Notes: generated by a model not told the origin, from the letters alone. A stretch of DNA of 64,000 nucleotides from Cyanobium sp. PCC 7001 (GCF_000155635.1 NZ_DS990556.1:1471637-1535636), one strand, 5' to 3'. Shown: positions 34,874 through 43,842, counted from the first letter of the stretch. Numbers and translations: made by a program.

Positions 34874-36433
34874 TCAGGCGCTGCCTTCTGGCGGTTCCGG
34901 CCAGGCGTCATGGGGCACCTGCGCGCGGAACAGGTCCAGCAGGGCCTCGATCACCGCGTCGATGCCCATGCCGTCCGTGACCAGTTCCACCGCATCGTGC
35001 GCCATCCGGAGGGGGGCCACGGCGCGCGTGGAATCCCGGTGATCCCGCTCGGCGATCTGGGCCTCCAGCTCGGCCATGGCCGGCACGGCGAAACCCCGCT
35101 CCCGGAGGTCGTGGGCACGGCGTCTGGCCCGCTCGGCCACGGTGGCGGTAAGGAACACCTTGAGGTCGGCTTCAGGGAACACCGCGGTGCCGATGTCCCG
35201 TCCCTCCGCCACCAGGCCGCCGCGGGTGCCCATGGCCTGCTGCTGGGCCGTGAGGGCGTCCCGCACGCAGCCATGGGCCGCCACGAGGGACACCTCGGCG
35301 GTGACCTCGGGGCTGCGGATGGCCTCGGTGATGTCGTGGCCCTGCAGCAGCACCCGCTGCTCGCTCCCCGTGCCTTGGAAGCCCAGTTGCAGATCCGCCA
35401 GCTGGGGGGCCACCGCCGCGGCATCGGAGCGGTCAACCCCCTGACGCTGCAGCCACCAGGTGACGGCCCGGTACATGGCGCCGGTGTCGAGATACACGAG
35501 GCCGAGCCTGCGGGCGAAGGCACGGGTCACCGTGCTCTTGCCGGCTCCGGCGGGGCCGTCGATGGCAACGATCGGGGCGCGACTCATCAGGAAGGTGTGA
35601 TCGATCAGCCGCGCCGATCCACAGTGGACCGCCGCCGCCAGGACAGACAACCCTGACAGCCGGTGGACCGGCTGCAGGGTGTGGGCTTCGACCCACTGGG
35701 TGTAGTCCACCCGCAGGCCCTGCTCCTCCAGCAGGTTGCGCAGCAGGGTGGCCGGGGGATCGCAACGCTGGGGATCCTGCCGGGCCAGCCGGGCCACCGC
35801 CTCCAGGGCCCTGGGCAGAACCGCCGCCTGCCGCCGCTCCGACGCGCAGAGATAGCGGTTGCGGGAGCTGCAGGGCAACCCATCCGGCTCCCGCACGGTG
35901 CCCACGCCCTCCACCTGAACGGGCAGGCCCAGGTCGGCGATCACCCGGCGCAGGATCACCAGCTGCTGCCAGTCCTTCTCCCCCAGCCAGAGGCGGGAGG
36001 GGCGCACCAGGGCCAGGAGCCGGGCCACCACGGTGGCCACCCCCTCGAAATGACCCGGACGGCACGGCCCGCAGAGGGTCTGGGTGAGGCTGTCCGGCGG
36101 CAGGATCCGGGTGATCGCCGTCACCCCGCCCGCAAACAGAGCCCCAGCCTCAGGAGCGAACAGGGCGGCTGCCCCTGCGGCAGCGGCGCGCTCCACGTCG
36201 GCACCGAGATCCCGCGGGTAGTGCTCGAAATCCTCCCCCGGCCCGAACTGGAGCGGATTGACGAACACGCTCACGAGCACCGGCGGCATTTCACCGGCCC
36301 TGGCCCTGGCGGCGGCCCGGATCAGCGCCCCGTGGCCCCGATGCAGCGCCCCCATCGTGGGCACGAAGTGCAGCGGGGAAGACTGCTGCCGGCGCCAAGC
36401 CCGCAGGGCTTCTGGGGTTTGGAGCAGTTGCAC
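34874..36433 (-). CDS. panC/cmk: Bifunctional pantoate-beta-alanine ligase / cytidylate kinase
   Basis: 519 aa fusion. Residues 1 to about 275 are PanC (VPTMGALHRGHGALI nucleotide site, LGEKDWQQL, and KSRN-like SSRNRYL), which makes pantothenate. Residues about 285 to 519 are Cmk, with P-loop AIDGPAGAGKSTVTRAF and YLDTGAMYRAVTW, which phosphorylates CMP. This fusion is characteristic of cyanobacteria. GTG 36433 is preferred; the TTG at 36448 lies against the rlpA terminator. Confidence 0.95.
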   Translation of the reverse strand: MQLLQTPEALRAWRRQQSSPLHFVPTMGALHRGHGALIRAAARARAGEMPPVLVSVFVNPLQFGPGEDFEHYPRDLGADVERAAAAGAAALFAPEAGALFAGGVTAITRILPPDSLTQTLCGPCRPGHFEGVATVVARLLALVRPSRLWLGEKDWQQLVILRRVIADLGLPVQVEGVGTVREPDGLPCSSRNRYLCASERRQAAVLPRALEAVARLARQDPQRCDPPATLLRNLLEEQGLRVDYTQWVEAHTLQPVHRLSGLSVLAAAVHCGSARLIDHTFLMSRAPIVAIDGPAGAGKSTVTRAFARRLGLVYLDTGAMYRAVTWWLQRQGVDRSDAAAVAPQLADLQLGFQGTGSEQRVLLQGHDITEAIRSPEVTAEVSLVAAHGCVRDALTAQQQAMGTRGGLVAEGRDIGTAVFPEADLKVFLTATVAERARRRAHDLRERGFAVPAMAELEAQIAERDHRDSTRAVAPLRMAHDAVELVTDGMGIDAVIEALLDLFRAQVPHDAWPEPPEGSA

Positions 36434-36446
36434 GGGAGCCCAGGCC

Positions 36447-36476
36447 AAAAAAAACCACCCGCAAGCAGGCGGGTGG
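36447..36476 (-). terminator. Rho-independent terminator of rlpA
   Basis: On the minus strand CCACCCGC (36476-36469) pairs with GCGGGTGG (36462-36455), and eight T follow (36454-36447). It is 45 bases past the rlpA stop and directly before panC-cmk. Confidence 0.93.
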
Positions 36477-36521
36477 CGGAATCATGCCGGTCCGATGGGC
36501 TTGCCCTGACCGGCGCGGCGA

Positions 36522-37040
36522 TCAGCGCAGCACTTCCAGCTTCACCGGAGCCAGACCACTGGCGGTGAGACCCACCTCGGAGGCGGCACCGTGGGCCAGA
36601 TCGATCACGCGGTTGCCGTGGAACGGACCACGGTCGTTGATGCGCACGACGGTGGAGCGGCCGTTGCGGAGGTTGGTCACCCGCACCTTCGTGCCGAAAG
36701 GAAGGGTGCGGTGGGCAGCGGTGAGGGTGCCGCGGCGGAAGCGTTCGCCACTGGCGGTGCGGCGGCCGTAGAAGCCGGGGCCATACCAGCTGGCCTGACC
36801 ACGGATCACCTTGACGACGGCCGGGGTGCTGGTGGCGATGCGCACCGGGGGAGCAATCTGTTGCAGCCCTTCAACCGGTGCGGGAGTGGAGTCGGCGTCA
36901 CGAATGGCCAGAGGGGTGGCTGGGGCAGCCGACGCCACTGACGGGGACTCGGCAGCCCGGGCAGGTTCCGCGATGCCTGGAACCAGGGCGCTGCTGGCGA
37001 GAGTGAGGGCGATGGCCCCGAGCGAGAAGGTTCGGTGCAT
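36522..37040 (-). CDS. rlpA: RlpA-type septal/wall protein
   Basis: 172 aa. The N terminus is a signal peptide (MHRTFSLGAIALTLASSALV, likely cut after EPARA), followed by a variable linker. The C-terminal double-psi beta-barrel has QASWYGPGFYGRRTASGERF and LPFGTKVRVTNLRNGRSTVVRINDRGPF with the catalytic-type Asp in NDRGP. Related RlpA proteins are lytic transglycosylases acting on peptidoglycan at the septum. It lacks a SPOR domain and a lipobox. A structured leader may lie upstream. Confidence 0.9.
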   Translation of the reverse strand: MHRTFSLGAIALTLASSALVPGIAEPARAAESPSVASAAPATPLAIRDADSTPAPVEGLQQIAPPVRIATSTPAVVKVIRGQASWYGPGFYGRRTASGERFRRGTLTAAHRTLPFGTKVRVTNLRNGRSTVVRINDRGPFHGNRVIDLAHGAASEVGLTASGLAPVKLEVLR

Positions 37041-37490
37041 AACAAGCGGAACCCGCTGCAGAACAGCAACCTCGAGAAAGGTTCGAAGGCGTTGGATTCG
37101 CTTGGCCCTGGTTCAGTCTCCGAGAGCGGTGACAGAAACCACCGCGGCCGGATATGGACGTGATTAGCGGCCGAATGGGTAGCGAATTCGCCTGCGGAGT
37201 TCCTGACCAGAAAACAACTGCGCAAAGGTAGTGGCATTTCCACCGGTTTTCTGCCATCGGGATGGAGGCGAAGACTGATCAGTTTTTGTCATCAAACACG
37301 ACTCCCGAGCCCAGGCCTGGGGTTACCCATCCCAGACCCATTCACACTGATCAGCCAGTCCGATCAATGAAATAAGCCACACTGATTCAAGCTTGTGCCA
37401 ATCCAGCGGCTGTCCGGCAGCGGTGGTCACGCCGCAGCCGCCTCCCCCCGGCATCGGAGGATTCCCCCATCACAGACCGGGGTTCGAGGC
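37041..37490. other. Divergent intergenic region between rlpA and purM
   Basis: 450 bases with visibly lower GC than the surroundings and no convincing gene. It contains the nested-stem structure above and two copies of ACTGATCAG (37274-37282 and 37347-37355). Promoters for both rlpA and purM must lie here, but I could not place them. Confidence 0.5.
37187..37272 (-). ncRNA. Candidate structured RNA upstream of rlpA
   Basis: Read on the minus strand, three nested stems occur: TTCGCC (37272-37267) with GGCGAA (37192-37187); CAGAAAAC (37253-37246) with GTTTTCTG (37215-37208); and GTGG with CCAC inside (37243-37240 and 37234-37231). The 3' part, GTCAGGAACTCCGCAGGCGA, recalls the 3' motif of ydaO-type (c-di-AMP) riboswitches, but the 5' half does not match well. 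It could be an rlpA leader element or an independent small RNA. Confidence 0.3.
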
Positions 37491-38528
37491 ATGGATTACC
37501 GCACGGCCGGGGTGGACGTGGCAGCAGGCCGGGCCTTCGTGGATCGGATCCGCTCCAGCGTGGAGGCCACCCACCGCCCAGAGGTGCTGGGCGGCCTGGG
37601 CGGATTCGGCGGGCTCTGCCGCCTGCCGAGCGGCCTCAGCCAACCCTTGCTGGTGGCCGGCACCGATGGTGTCGGCACCAAGCTGGAGCTCGCCCAGGCC
37701 CATGGCCGCCACCATGACGTGGGCATCGACCTGGTGGCGATGTGCGTCAACGACGTGATCACCAGCGGCGCCGAGCCCCTCTTCTTTCTGGATTACATCG
37801 CCACCGGCAGGCTCAGTCCAGAGGCGATGGCCGCGGTGGTGGAGGGCATTGCCGAGGGATGCCGCCAAAGCGGCTGCGCCCTGCTGGGAGGGGAAACGGC
37901 CGAGATGCCCGGTTTCTACGGCCCTGGCCGCTATGACCTGGCCGGGTTCTGCGTGGCCGTGGTGGAGGAGGCCGCGTTGATCGACGGCAGCCGCATCCAG
38001 GCCGGCGATGCGATCCTTGCGGTGGCCAGCAGCGGCGTGCACAGCAACGGCTTCAGCCTCGTGCGCCGGATCCTGGAAGCCAGTGGTGCCACGGCCTCGA
38101 CCCCGCTGCCCGGCAGCGACCGGGGGCTCCTCGACGCGCTGCTGACCCCGACCCGTCTGTATGGCGATCTCGTGAAGGCCCTGCTGAAGGCGCCGGTGCC
38201 CGTGCGGGGCATGGCCCACATCACCGGCGGCGGGCTGCCGGAGAACCTGCCCCGCTGCCTTCCTTCCGGCGTGGAGGCGCGGGTGGATCCGAGCAGCTGG
38301 GAGCGGCCGCCGGTGTTCCGCTGGCTGCAGGCGGCGGGGGAGGTGCCGGAGAGCGACCTCTGGAACACCTTCAATCTGGGGGTGGGCTATTGCCTGGTGG
38401 TGCCTCCGGAGGCCGAGGAGGCTGCGCTCGCCTGCTGCGCGGCGGCCGGCCACGCCGCCTGGCGGCTGGGCGAGGTGCTGGCGGGCGGAGCCGAGGACAG
38501 CTCCGGGATCAGCGGGCTGCCGCTCTGA
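37491..38528 (+). CDS. purM: Phosphoribosylformylglycinamidine cyclo-ligase
   Basis: 345 aa from ATG 37491 ([17 protein letters not shown]). The AIR synthetase motifs are present: [51 protein letters not shown], and [13 protein letters not shown]. It catalyses the fifth step of purine synthesis. Full length for the family. It is not in an operon with other pur genes here. Confidence 0.97.
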   Translation: MDYRTAGVDVAAGRAFVDRIRSSVEATHRPEVLGGLGGFGGLCRLPSGLSQPLLVAGTDGVGTKLELAQAHGRHHDVGIDLVAMCVNDVITSGAEPLFFLDYIATGRLSPEAMAAVVEGIAEGCRQSGCALLGGETAEMPGFYGPGRYDLAGFCVAVVEEAALIDGSRIQAGDAILAVASSGVHSNGFSLVRRILEASGATASTPLPGSDRGLLDALLTPTRLYGDLVKALLKAPVPVRGMAHITGGGLPENLPRCLPSGVEARVDPSSWERPPVFRWLQAAGEVPESDLWNTFNLGVGYCLVVPPEAEEAALACCAAAGHAAWRLGEVLAGGAEDSSGISGLPL

Positions 38529-38760
38529 TCGACGCAGGCAGCGCCTGCCTGCAGGCCCCGACGGATTGCCGAACAGCGCCTGGCTGGATCCCTGCCAGCT
38601 TCGCTGGCAGATTGGCCCTGCTGCTGCCCAGGATTTCCATCCACCCGGGCCGGGCCCACCCCGACGACCCAAACCCTCCCAAACCCTCCCGGAAAGCGCG
38701 TGTCCGGAACATCTCCAGCGACAGGGTGTGCCCGCGTCACGCCGTTCCACGCCATACCGC

Positions 38761-39417
38761 ATGAATAAGCCGCAAACCTCCTTCACCACCGGGCAACGCA
38801 TCACCCGGCGCCGCAGCTCGGCCGGCCCCCTGCCCCCGACCCGGCCGGTCCGCCCCAGGGATGGCCATCCCCATGGCGTTCGGGGCGGCCTGCGGCCCAC
38901 GTTTCTGACCCTGCGGGACCACGGCAAGGTCTACGTGGCTGACCTGCCCCGGCTCTCCGACGGGCAACTGGCCCACATCGCCAAGGAGGCCAGGGAGGTG
39001 CTGGAGAGCCTGCTGCGGCGCCTCGCTGAACTGGAGGCCCGTGTCGGCCTCACCCAGGCGGAGCAGGACACGCGCATCCGTGCCTGCACCAAGCGGGATG
39101 TGACCGAGCGATTCATCCGCGCCATCGACGAGGAACAGGATCTGCGCCGCAACAACCCGGCCCTGCGCGCGGCCGCCGGTGAATCCCTGGCCCGTGCCTT
39201 CATGGAGCTGGCCCGGCACCGCCTGCCCGGCGCCACCTTCGATTCCCTGCTGCAGGAGGCCCTGACGGCCTGCGAGCCGAAGGACCAGCTCCAGACCAAG
39301 CTGGCCGATGGCGACGGCCCGGAGGCGGGCGACTCCGGCCGCAGCTTCCCGGTGATGCCGGTGGTGCGCCCCGCAGCCATGCCGGTGGTGCTCACTCCGG
39401 CGCCTGCCGGCTCCTGA
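38761..39417 (+). CDS. Hypothetical protein, 218 aa
   Basis: ATG 38761 (MNKPQTSFTTGQRITRR). The N-terminal 45 residues are basic and Pro/Arg-rich. The middle (SDGQLAHIAKEAREVLESLLRRLAELEARVGL, near residue 65) is strongly helical and may form a coiled coil. The tail is Pro/Val-rich. No recognised domain. Codon use and length look genuine. Confidence 0.6.
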   Translation: MNKPQTSFTTGQRITRRRSSAGPLPPTRPVRPRDGHPHGVRGGLRPTFLTLRDHGKVYVADLPRLSDGQLAHIAKEAREVLESLLRRLAELEARVGLTQAEQDTRIRACTKRDVTERFIRAIDEEQDLRRNNPALRAAAGESLARAFMELARHRLPGATFDSLLQEALTACEPKDQLQTKLADGDGPEAGDSGRSFPVMPVVRPAAMPVVLTPAPAGS

Positions 39418-39444
39418 TTCAGCAGCCCCAAGGCCCCTCGCCCG

Positions 39445-40425
39445 TCAGGCGCTGGCAAAGGGGTTGGCGGGCATCCGGCGCGGCAAGGCCCGGGCCAGGC
39501 GATCGAGCTCCTCCCGCTCAGCGGGCTCGAGCTGCCAGTTGAGGGCCTGGGCGGCCAGCTCGGCCTGGCTCGGGCGGCGCAGTCCAGGGATCGGCATCGC
39601 CCCATGGGCGCGGCACCAGTTCAGGGCCACGGCCGCCAGGGGAGTCGATCGCGGGCGCGCCATCGCCTCCATCGCGGCGAGCAGCGGCGCCAACTGGGGG
39701 GTCAGCCGCCGGAACAGGGCCCCACGGGGACCCGCGGGTGGTTCCTGGCCCCCACCCCTGGCCAGGAGTCCGAGGGCCAGGGGGCTGTAGGCGATCAGCT
39801 CGATCCCGAGCTCCCTGCACACCTCGGCCACACCACCGGCCTCCAGCGGCTCCGGGCACAGCAGGGACAGCTGCACCTGGAGGCTGCGGAGCTGCACCCC
39901 GCGCCGGGCCATCTTGGCGTGCATCTGGCGCAGACGGCGGGGCCCCACATTCGAAACGCCGAGCTCGGGCACCTGCCCCTCCGTCACCAGGTCGGCCAGG
40001 CCCTCCAGCAGGGGCCCTTCCTGCCAGGGGGCGTAGCGGGCGGTGCTCCAGTGCAGCTGCACGCGATCGAGCTTCCCCTGCAGCCGCTCTCGCGACGCGG
40101 CAAAGGCACGCTTCAGGCCGTTTCGCCCCAGGCGCCAGGGGAACGGAGCCAGCTTGGTGGCGACCAGCAGGTTCTGGCGCTTCCCGGGGGAGAGGCCCGC
40201 GCAGAACCGCCCCAGCAACAACTCGCTGCGACCATTGAAGCGGCCCGTGCCGTAGGAATCGGCCGTGTCGAACCAGCCAAGCCCCAGGTCCACGGCCCTG
40301 GTGAAGGTGGCCAGCAGCTGGTCGTCCTGCGCGGGGTCATAGCCCCAGAGCAGCTGGTTGCCCCAGGCCCAGGTGCCCACGCCGATGCCGGGCGGCGCGG
40401 ACGGCGGCGGAGTGGAATGCGCCAT
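39445..40425 (-). CDS. Aldo/keto reductase
   Basis: 326 aa from ATG 40425. The AKR fold is clear: GLGWFDTADSYGTGRFNGRSE with catalytic Asp and Tyr near residue 50, then the Lys in VATKLAPFPWR. LDRVQLHWS follows, where the usual catalytic His sits, and SNVGPRRLRQ and LIAYSPLALGLL complete the barrel. NADPH-dependent reduction of aldehydes or ketones is expected; the substrate is unknown. The upstream open frame (to 40584) has no similarity and overlaps the divergent gene. Confidence 0.92.
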   Translation of the reverse strand: MAHSTPPPSAPPGIGVGTWAWGNQLLWGYDPAQDDQLLATFTRAVDLGLGWFDTADSYGTGRFNGRSELLLGRFCAGLSPGKRQNLLVATKLAPFPWRLGRNGLKRAFAASRERLQGKLDRVQLHWSTARYAPWQEGPLLEGLADLVTEGQVPELGVSNVGPRRLRQMHAKMARRGVQLRSLQVQLSLLCPEPLEAGGVAEVCRELGIELIAYSPLALGLLARGGGQEPPAGPRGALFRRLTPQLAPLLAAMEAMARPRSTPLAAVALNWCRAHGAMPIPGLRRPSQAELAAQALNWQLEPAEREELDRLARALPRRMPANPFASA

Positions 40426-40459
40426 GGTGAGCTGGATCCCCTGCGGTGAACCATCCAAG

Positions 40460-40630
40460 ATGAGCGCGTTGTCGACGCCCCAGTCCTCCACCCTGCCTGC
40501 CCGCGAGCCGTGCCCATCTCCGTCCGCCCCTGCGCCAGACGACGAGCCGGTGCTCTGCCACCACTGCGGCCGCACCGCCAGCAACGGGATCAGCTGCCAG
40601 GGCTTCTGCGTGGCGGATTCGGGCTACTGA
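40460..40630 (+). CDS. Small zinc-ribbon-like protein, 56 aa
   Basis: ATG 40460 (MSALSTPQSSTLPAREP). The C-terminal 24 residues carry four cysteines (CHHCGRTASNGISCQGFC), a pattern suited to binding one zinc ion, and end VADSGY. The N-terminal half is Pro/Ser-rich. I recall similar small proteins in picocyanobacteria but cannot name a family. It is divergent from the aldo/keto reductase with 34 bases between starts. Confidence 0.6.
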   Translation: MSALSTPQSSTLPAREPCPSPSAPAPDDEPVLCHHCGRTASNGISCQGFCVADSGY

Positions 40631-41121
40631 GAGTCGCGCTGCTGATCGCTCTGCAGGCGGGCGGGCTGGCGCTGGAGGCCAGCTCCGCACCAGCCCGCGG
40701 CCAGGGCTACGGGCGCTGGGAGAGCCAGACCCACCACTGCGACCTGCGCATCAATCAGGAGGCGCGCGGCTGCCACGCTGTGCGGCTGGAGCAGAATCTG
40801 GCCGGGGTTCTCTCCGTGCGCTTCATGGCAGACGGTCAGGGACCGGCAGTCGCCGCCGAAGAGCTCCTGTTCGTGGGACAGCTGAAGGACGGCCAGCCGG
40901 CCATGGACTGCTCCGATGACGGACGCTGCGACCCGAGGCTGCCCACCGCCCTCATCGTGAGCACGGTGGCGGGGAGCCGCTACGACGATCGCGGACTGAT
41001 CCTGGAACTTCCCCGCACCCATCTGGCCCGAGGCACGTGCACCCTCCAGGAGGCGAGGCTGCACTGTGAAGCGCACAATCCCACGGGTGGGAGCTGGGTG
41101 GCCGAAGCCCGGATGCCCTGA
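40627..41121 (+). CDS. Secreted hypothetical protein, possible CTG start
   Basis: About 164 aa. The frame opens with a signal-peptide-like stretch (VALLIALQAGGLALEASSAPA) and continues as a soluble domain with six cysteines (including HHCDLR, GCHAV, DCSDDGRCD, TCTLQ, LHCEA), so disulfides in an exported protein are likely. There is no ATG, GTG or TTG near the signal; a CTG at 40627 overlaps the upstream stop as CTGA, the spacing common among coupled genes here. A GTG at 40510 would put the signal internally. Family not recognised. Confidence 0.6.
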   Translation: MRVALLIALQAGGLALEASSAPARGQGYGRWESQTHHCDLRINQEARGCHAVRLEQNLAGVLSVRFMADGQGPAVAAEELLFVGQLKDGQPAMDCSDDGRCDPRLPTALIVSTVAGSRYDDRGLILELPRTHLARGTCTLQEARLHCEAHNPTGGSWVAEARMP

Positions 41122-41140
41122 GCCCAGCGGCGCTTGATCC

Positions 41141-41347
41141 TCAGCGTCCCATGGTCTCGTGGGCGGTGTCGGAACCGTTGTGATGGCCATCGAGATGGCG
41201 CTCGCAGGCCCCGGCCGGCTGCGACAGGAAGCTGCCGAGCAGAATTCCCAGCGTCACGAGCAGAGCCGCTGCCCGGTTCCGGGACGTGGCGGCGGCCAGG
41301 GGACCATGGAGCAGAGGACCTTGGACGAGGGGACCTTGGAATCGCAT
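41141..41347 (-). CDS. Small hypothetical protein with one hydrophobic segment
   Basis: 68 aa from ATG 41347 (MRFQGPLVQGPLLHGPL). One hydrophobic segment (AAALLVTLGILLGSFLS) looks like a signal or single anchor, followed by a short His/Asp-rich tail (CERHLDGHHNGSDTAHE) that might bind metal. The reading frame continues upstream into the tRNA-Cys, so this ATG is the plausible start. It may be spurious. Confidence 0.4.
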   Translation of the reverse strand: MRFQGPLVQGPLLHGPLAAATSRNRAAALLVTLGILLGSFLSQPAGACERHLDGHHNGSDTAHETMGR

Positions 41348-41456
41348 CGTGCCTCGGCTCGTGCTTCGGGGGGATCTCGCACACGCTATGCACGGCCCCC
41401 GATCCGGGCAGCAGGGTGTCACGAATCGGGGGCAGGAATCGGGATCAGCAAGAAAG

Positions 41457-41527
41457 AGGCGGCACCCAGATTCGAACTGGGGGTAAAGGATTTGCAATCC
41501 TCTGCCTTACCACTTGGCCATGCCGCC
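41457..41527 (-). tRNA. trnC: tRNA-Cys (anticodon GCA)
   Basis: A 71-nt cloverleaf on the minus strand: acceptor GGCGGCA with TGCCGCC, D-arm GGCCAAGTGGTAAGGC, anticodon loop ATTGCAAAT giving GCA, T-arm GTTCGAATC, and the U discriminator typical of tRNA-Cys. CCA is not encoded. Confidence 0.97.
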
Positions 41528-41571
41528 GACCGGGGAGCAAACTCCCGTGAGCGGATCGTATCAGCCATGGC

Positions 41572-42843
41572 ATGCCTGCCCCGCTGCTGGTTCTGAGCAA
41601 CGGCCATGGTGAAGACCTGATCGCCCTGCGCGTGATCGAGGCACTGCTGGAGCGCCAACCCGGCCTGGTGCCCGCCGTTCTGCCGCTGGTGGGCGAGGGC
41701 GGAAGCTTCGAGCGCAGCGGCGCCCAAGGCCGGCTTCGGTTGCTGGGGCCTCGGCTCCCCCTGCCCAGCGGGGGATTCAGCAACCAGAGCCTGGCGGGTC
41801 TGGGCCAGGACCTGCGGGCGGGCCTGGCCCGGCTCAGCTGGCAGCAGTGGCGCGTGCTGCAGGCCTGGCGCCGGGGCAACCCCGGCGGGGCGGTGCTGGC
41901 GATCGGCGATCTGGTGCCCCTGGCGCTGGCCTGGGCATCGGGTGCGTCCTATGGGTTCATCGGCACGCCCAAGAGCGATTTCACCTGGGCCTCCCCGGTG
42001 CCCCGGGGCTGGCGCCCCACCCCCCTGGCCGACGCCTACCACCGCTGCAAGGGCAGTGAATGGGACCCCTGGGAATGGGCCCTGATGCGGCAGCCGCGCT
42101 GTCAGCTGGTGGCCGTGCGCGACCGGTTCACGGCCCGGGGCCTGCGCCGGCGGGGCGTGCCGGCAGTAGCCCCGGGCAATCCGATGCTCGATCGCCTCGA
42201 CCCCGTAGAGCTCCCTCCCGTGTGGTTGCGGCAGCGACGCCGGCTGCTGCTTCTGCCCGGCAGCCGGATGCCGGAGTGCCTGCGCAACGCCACCCGCCTG
42301 CTGGCGCTGCTGGAGGCCTGGCAACCCACCGCCCCCACCACGCTGCTGATCGCCAGCACCGCCCGGCCCGAACGGCAGGACTGGGCCCAACGGCTGCACC
42401 AGCACGGACTCGAGCCCATGGATCCGGATGCGGACGCCGCGGCCATCGGGGTCGCGGCCGCCTGGCGCCGCGGACTGCTGCAGGTGCTGCTTGGCTATGG
42501 CTGCTTCGAGCGGTGGGCGCCCTGGAGCGAGGTGGGGCTGGCCAATGCCGGCACGGCCACTGAGCAACTGACCGGCATGGGGGTGCCCGTGCTCTCCCTT
42601 CCAGGCGCTGGCCCCCAGTTCACCACCAACTTCGCCCGGCGGCAGAGCCGCCTGCTGGGAGGCGCGGTTCAGCCCTGCGCCGGACCGCAGGAGCTGGCCG
42701 AGCGGCTCGGCCGGCTCCTGGAGGATGGAGCCCTGCGGGAGCACCTGGGCCGGCAGGGCCGGCGGCGCATGGGCGATGCCGGCGGCGGTGCCCGCCTCGC
42801 TGCCCTGGTGGAGGAGCGGCTGCTCTCCGACCGCTTGGGATGA
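41572..42843 (+). CDS. LpxB-related glycosyltransferase-like protein (TIGR03492 type)
   Basis: 423 aa. The N terminus LLVLSNGHGEDLIALRVIEAL and the C-terminal WSEVGLANAGTATEQLTGMGVPVLSLPG resemble lipid-A-disaccharide synthase and other GT-B enzymes. The cyanobacterial/plant TIGR03492 group has this length and layout. Sequence similarity suggests sugar transfer to a lipid or related acceptor, but the reaction is unknown. Start ATG 41572, 44 bases after the divergent tRNA-Cys. Confidence 0.82.
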   Translation: MPAPLLVLSNGHGEDLIALRVIEALLERQPGLVPAVLPLVGEGGSFERSGAQGRLRLLGPRLPLPSGGFSNQSLAGLGQDLRAGLARLSWQQWRVLQAWRRGNPGGAVLAIGDLVPLALAWASGASYGFIGTPKSDFTWASPVPRGWRPTPLADAYHRCKGSEWDPWEWALMRQPRCQLVAVRDRFTARGLRRRGVPAVAPGNPMLDRLDPVELPPVWLRQRRRLLLLPGSRMPECLRNATRLLALLEAWQPTAPTTLLIASTARPERQDWAQRLHQHGLEPMDPDADAAAIGVAAAWRRGLLQVLLGYGCFERWAPWSEVGLANAGTATEQLTGMGVPVLSLPGAGPQFTTNFARRQSRLLGGAVQPCAGPQELAERLGRLLEDGALREHLGRQGRRRMGDAGGGARLAALVEERLLSDRLG

Positions 42844-42870
42844 TGCAGGGGTTCTGACACGGCAGCACCC

Positions 42871-43128
42871 ATGGCGGGCATCCCCGATCGGGCCTACAAC
42901 GCGGCCTGCGCCAGGCTGGCCAGCGCCATGGGGGTGAGCCTGGCGGCGGCCCGGCGGAAGGTGGAGGTGAAGGCGACGGCGGCCGGCATCCGGGACACCG
43001 CCGGGCGGCAGGCCCTGGCCGAGGAACTGCTGGCCGAGGCCACCTCCAGCAGCGATGCCAACCACGCCATGCTCTCGTCCCTGCTGGAAGCCGTGGGCAG
43101 CGACGAGCACTTCATGCTCGAGGACTGA
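42871..43128 (+). CDS. Small hypothetical protein, 85 aa
   Basis: ATG 42871 (MAGIPDRAYNAACARLASAMG). Mainly helical and Ala-rich, with basic residues in the first half (AAARRKVEVKATAAG) and an acidic C terminus (SDEHFMLED). No family is recognised. It follows the LpxB-like gene by 27 bases and is convergent with the RNase D-like gene. Confidence 0.6.
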   Translation: MAGIPDRAYNAACARLASAMGVSLAAARRKVEVKATAAGIRDTAGRQALAEELLAEATSSSDANHAMLSSLLEAVGSDEHFMLED

Positions 43129-43167
43129 AGGGCCGAGCAGCGAAGGCTCCAGGACTGACGCCCAGCC

Positions 43168-43842
43168 TCAGCGGTTGCCGCCGCTGGAGTGCTCGAACAG
43201 CAGGTGGAAACGCTGGCGATCCAGATCGGCGAACACCGGCAGACAGGTGAAGCAGCGCTGGGCCAGCTCCCAGCGTTCCTCGCGCCGCAGCATCCGCTCG
43301 AGCCGGTCGCGGGCCTGCAGCAGGTAGCGCACATCGCCGGCGGCATAGGCCAACTGGGCCTCGCTGAGGTCATCCACCTCGCCCCAGTCCGAGCTCTGGG
43401 CGCGTTTGTCCAGCTCCACCCCCACCAGTTCCTGCACCACATCCTTGAGACCGTGCCGGGGGCTGTAGGTGCGGGCCAGACGGCTGCCGATCTTGGTGCA
43501 GAAGATCGGATGCACCGCAATGCCGAGGTTCTCGGCCAGGGCGGCCACATCGAAGCGGGCGAAGTGGAACACCTTTTCGATGGCGGCGTTCTCCATCAGG
43601 GCCTGCAGGTGCGGGGCGGAGCTCTGACCCCGGCGGAGCCGGATGCAGCACACGTTGTCGGCGTCGTCGCAGATCTGCACCAGACACAGTCGGTCGCGGC
43701 CGTGGATCAGACCCATGGCCTCGGTGTCCACCGCCAGGGCCCGGGCACCGGCGTAGAGCTCCGCCCAACCGGCGTCGAGGTCGCCGTCGAACACGGCGAA
43801 GCGGGACGGAGCCGGCAGGTTGCTGGTGGGGGTGGCGGTCAT
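43168..43842 (-). CDS. Ribonuclease D-like 3'-5' exonuclease
   Basis: 224 aa from ATG 43842. The DEDDy exonuclease residues are visible: Asp and Glu in ALAVDTEAMGL, Asp in FHFARFDVAAL, and Tyr and Asp in LAYAAGDVRYLL. The HRDC domains of full RNase D are absent, so this is the short single-domain form. It probably trims RNA 3' ends; the target is unknown. An ATG at 43860 would add six residues. Confidence 0.9.
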   Translation of the reverse strand: MTATPTSNLPAPSRFAVFDGDLDAGWAELYAGARALAVDTEAMGLIHGRDRLCLVQICDDADNVCCIRLRRGQSSAPHLQALMENAAIEKVFHFARFDVAALAENLGIAVHPIFCTKIGSRLARTYSPRHGLKDVVQELVGVELDKRAQSSDWGEVDDLSEAQLAYAAGDVRYLLQARDRLERMLRREERWELAQRCFTCLPVFADLDRQRFHLLFEHSSGGNR

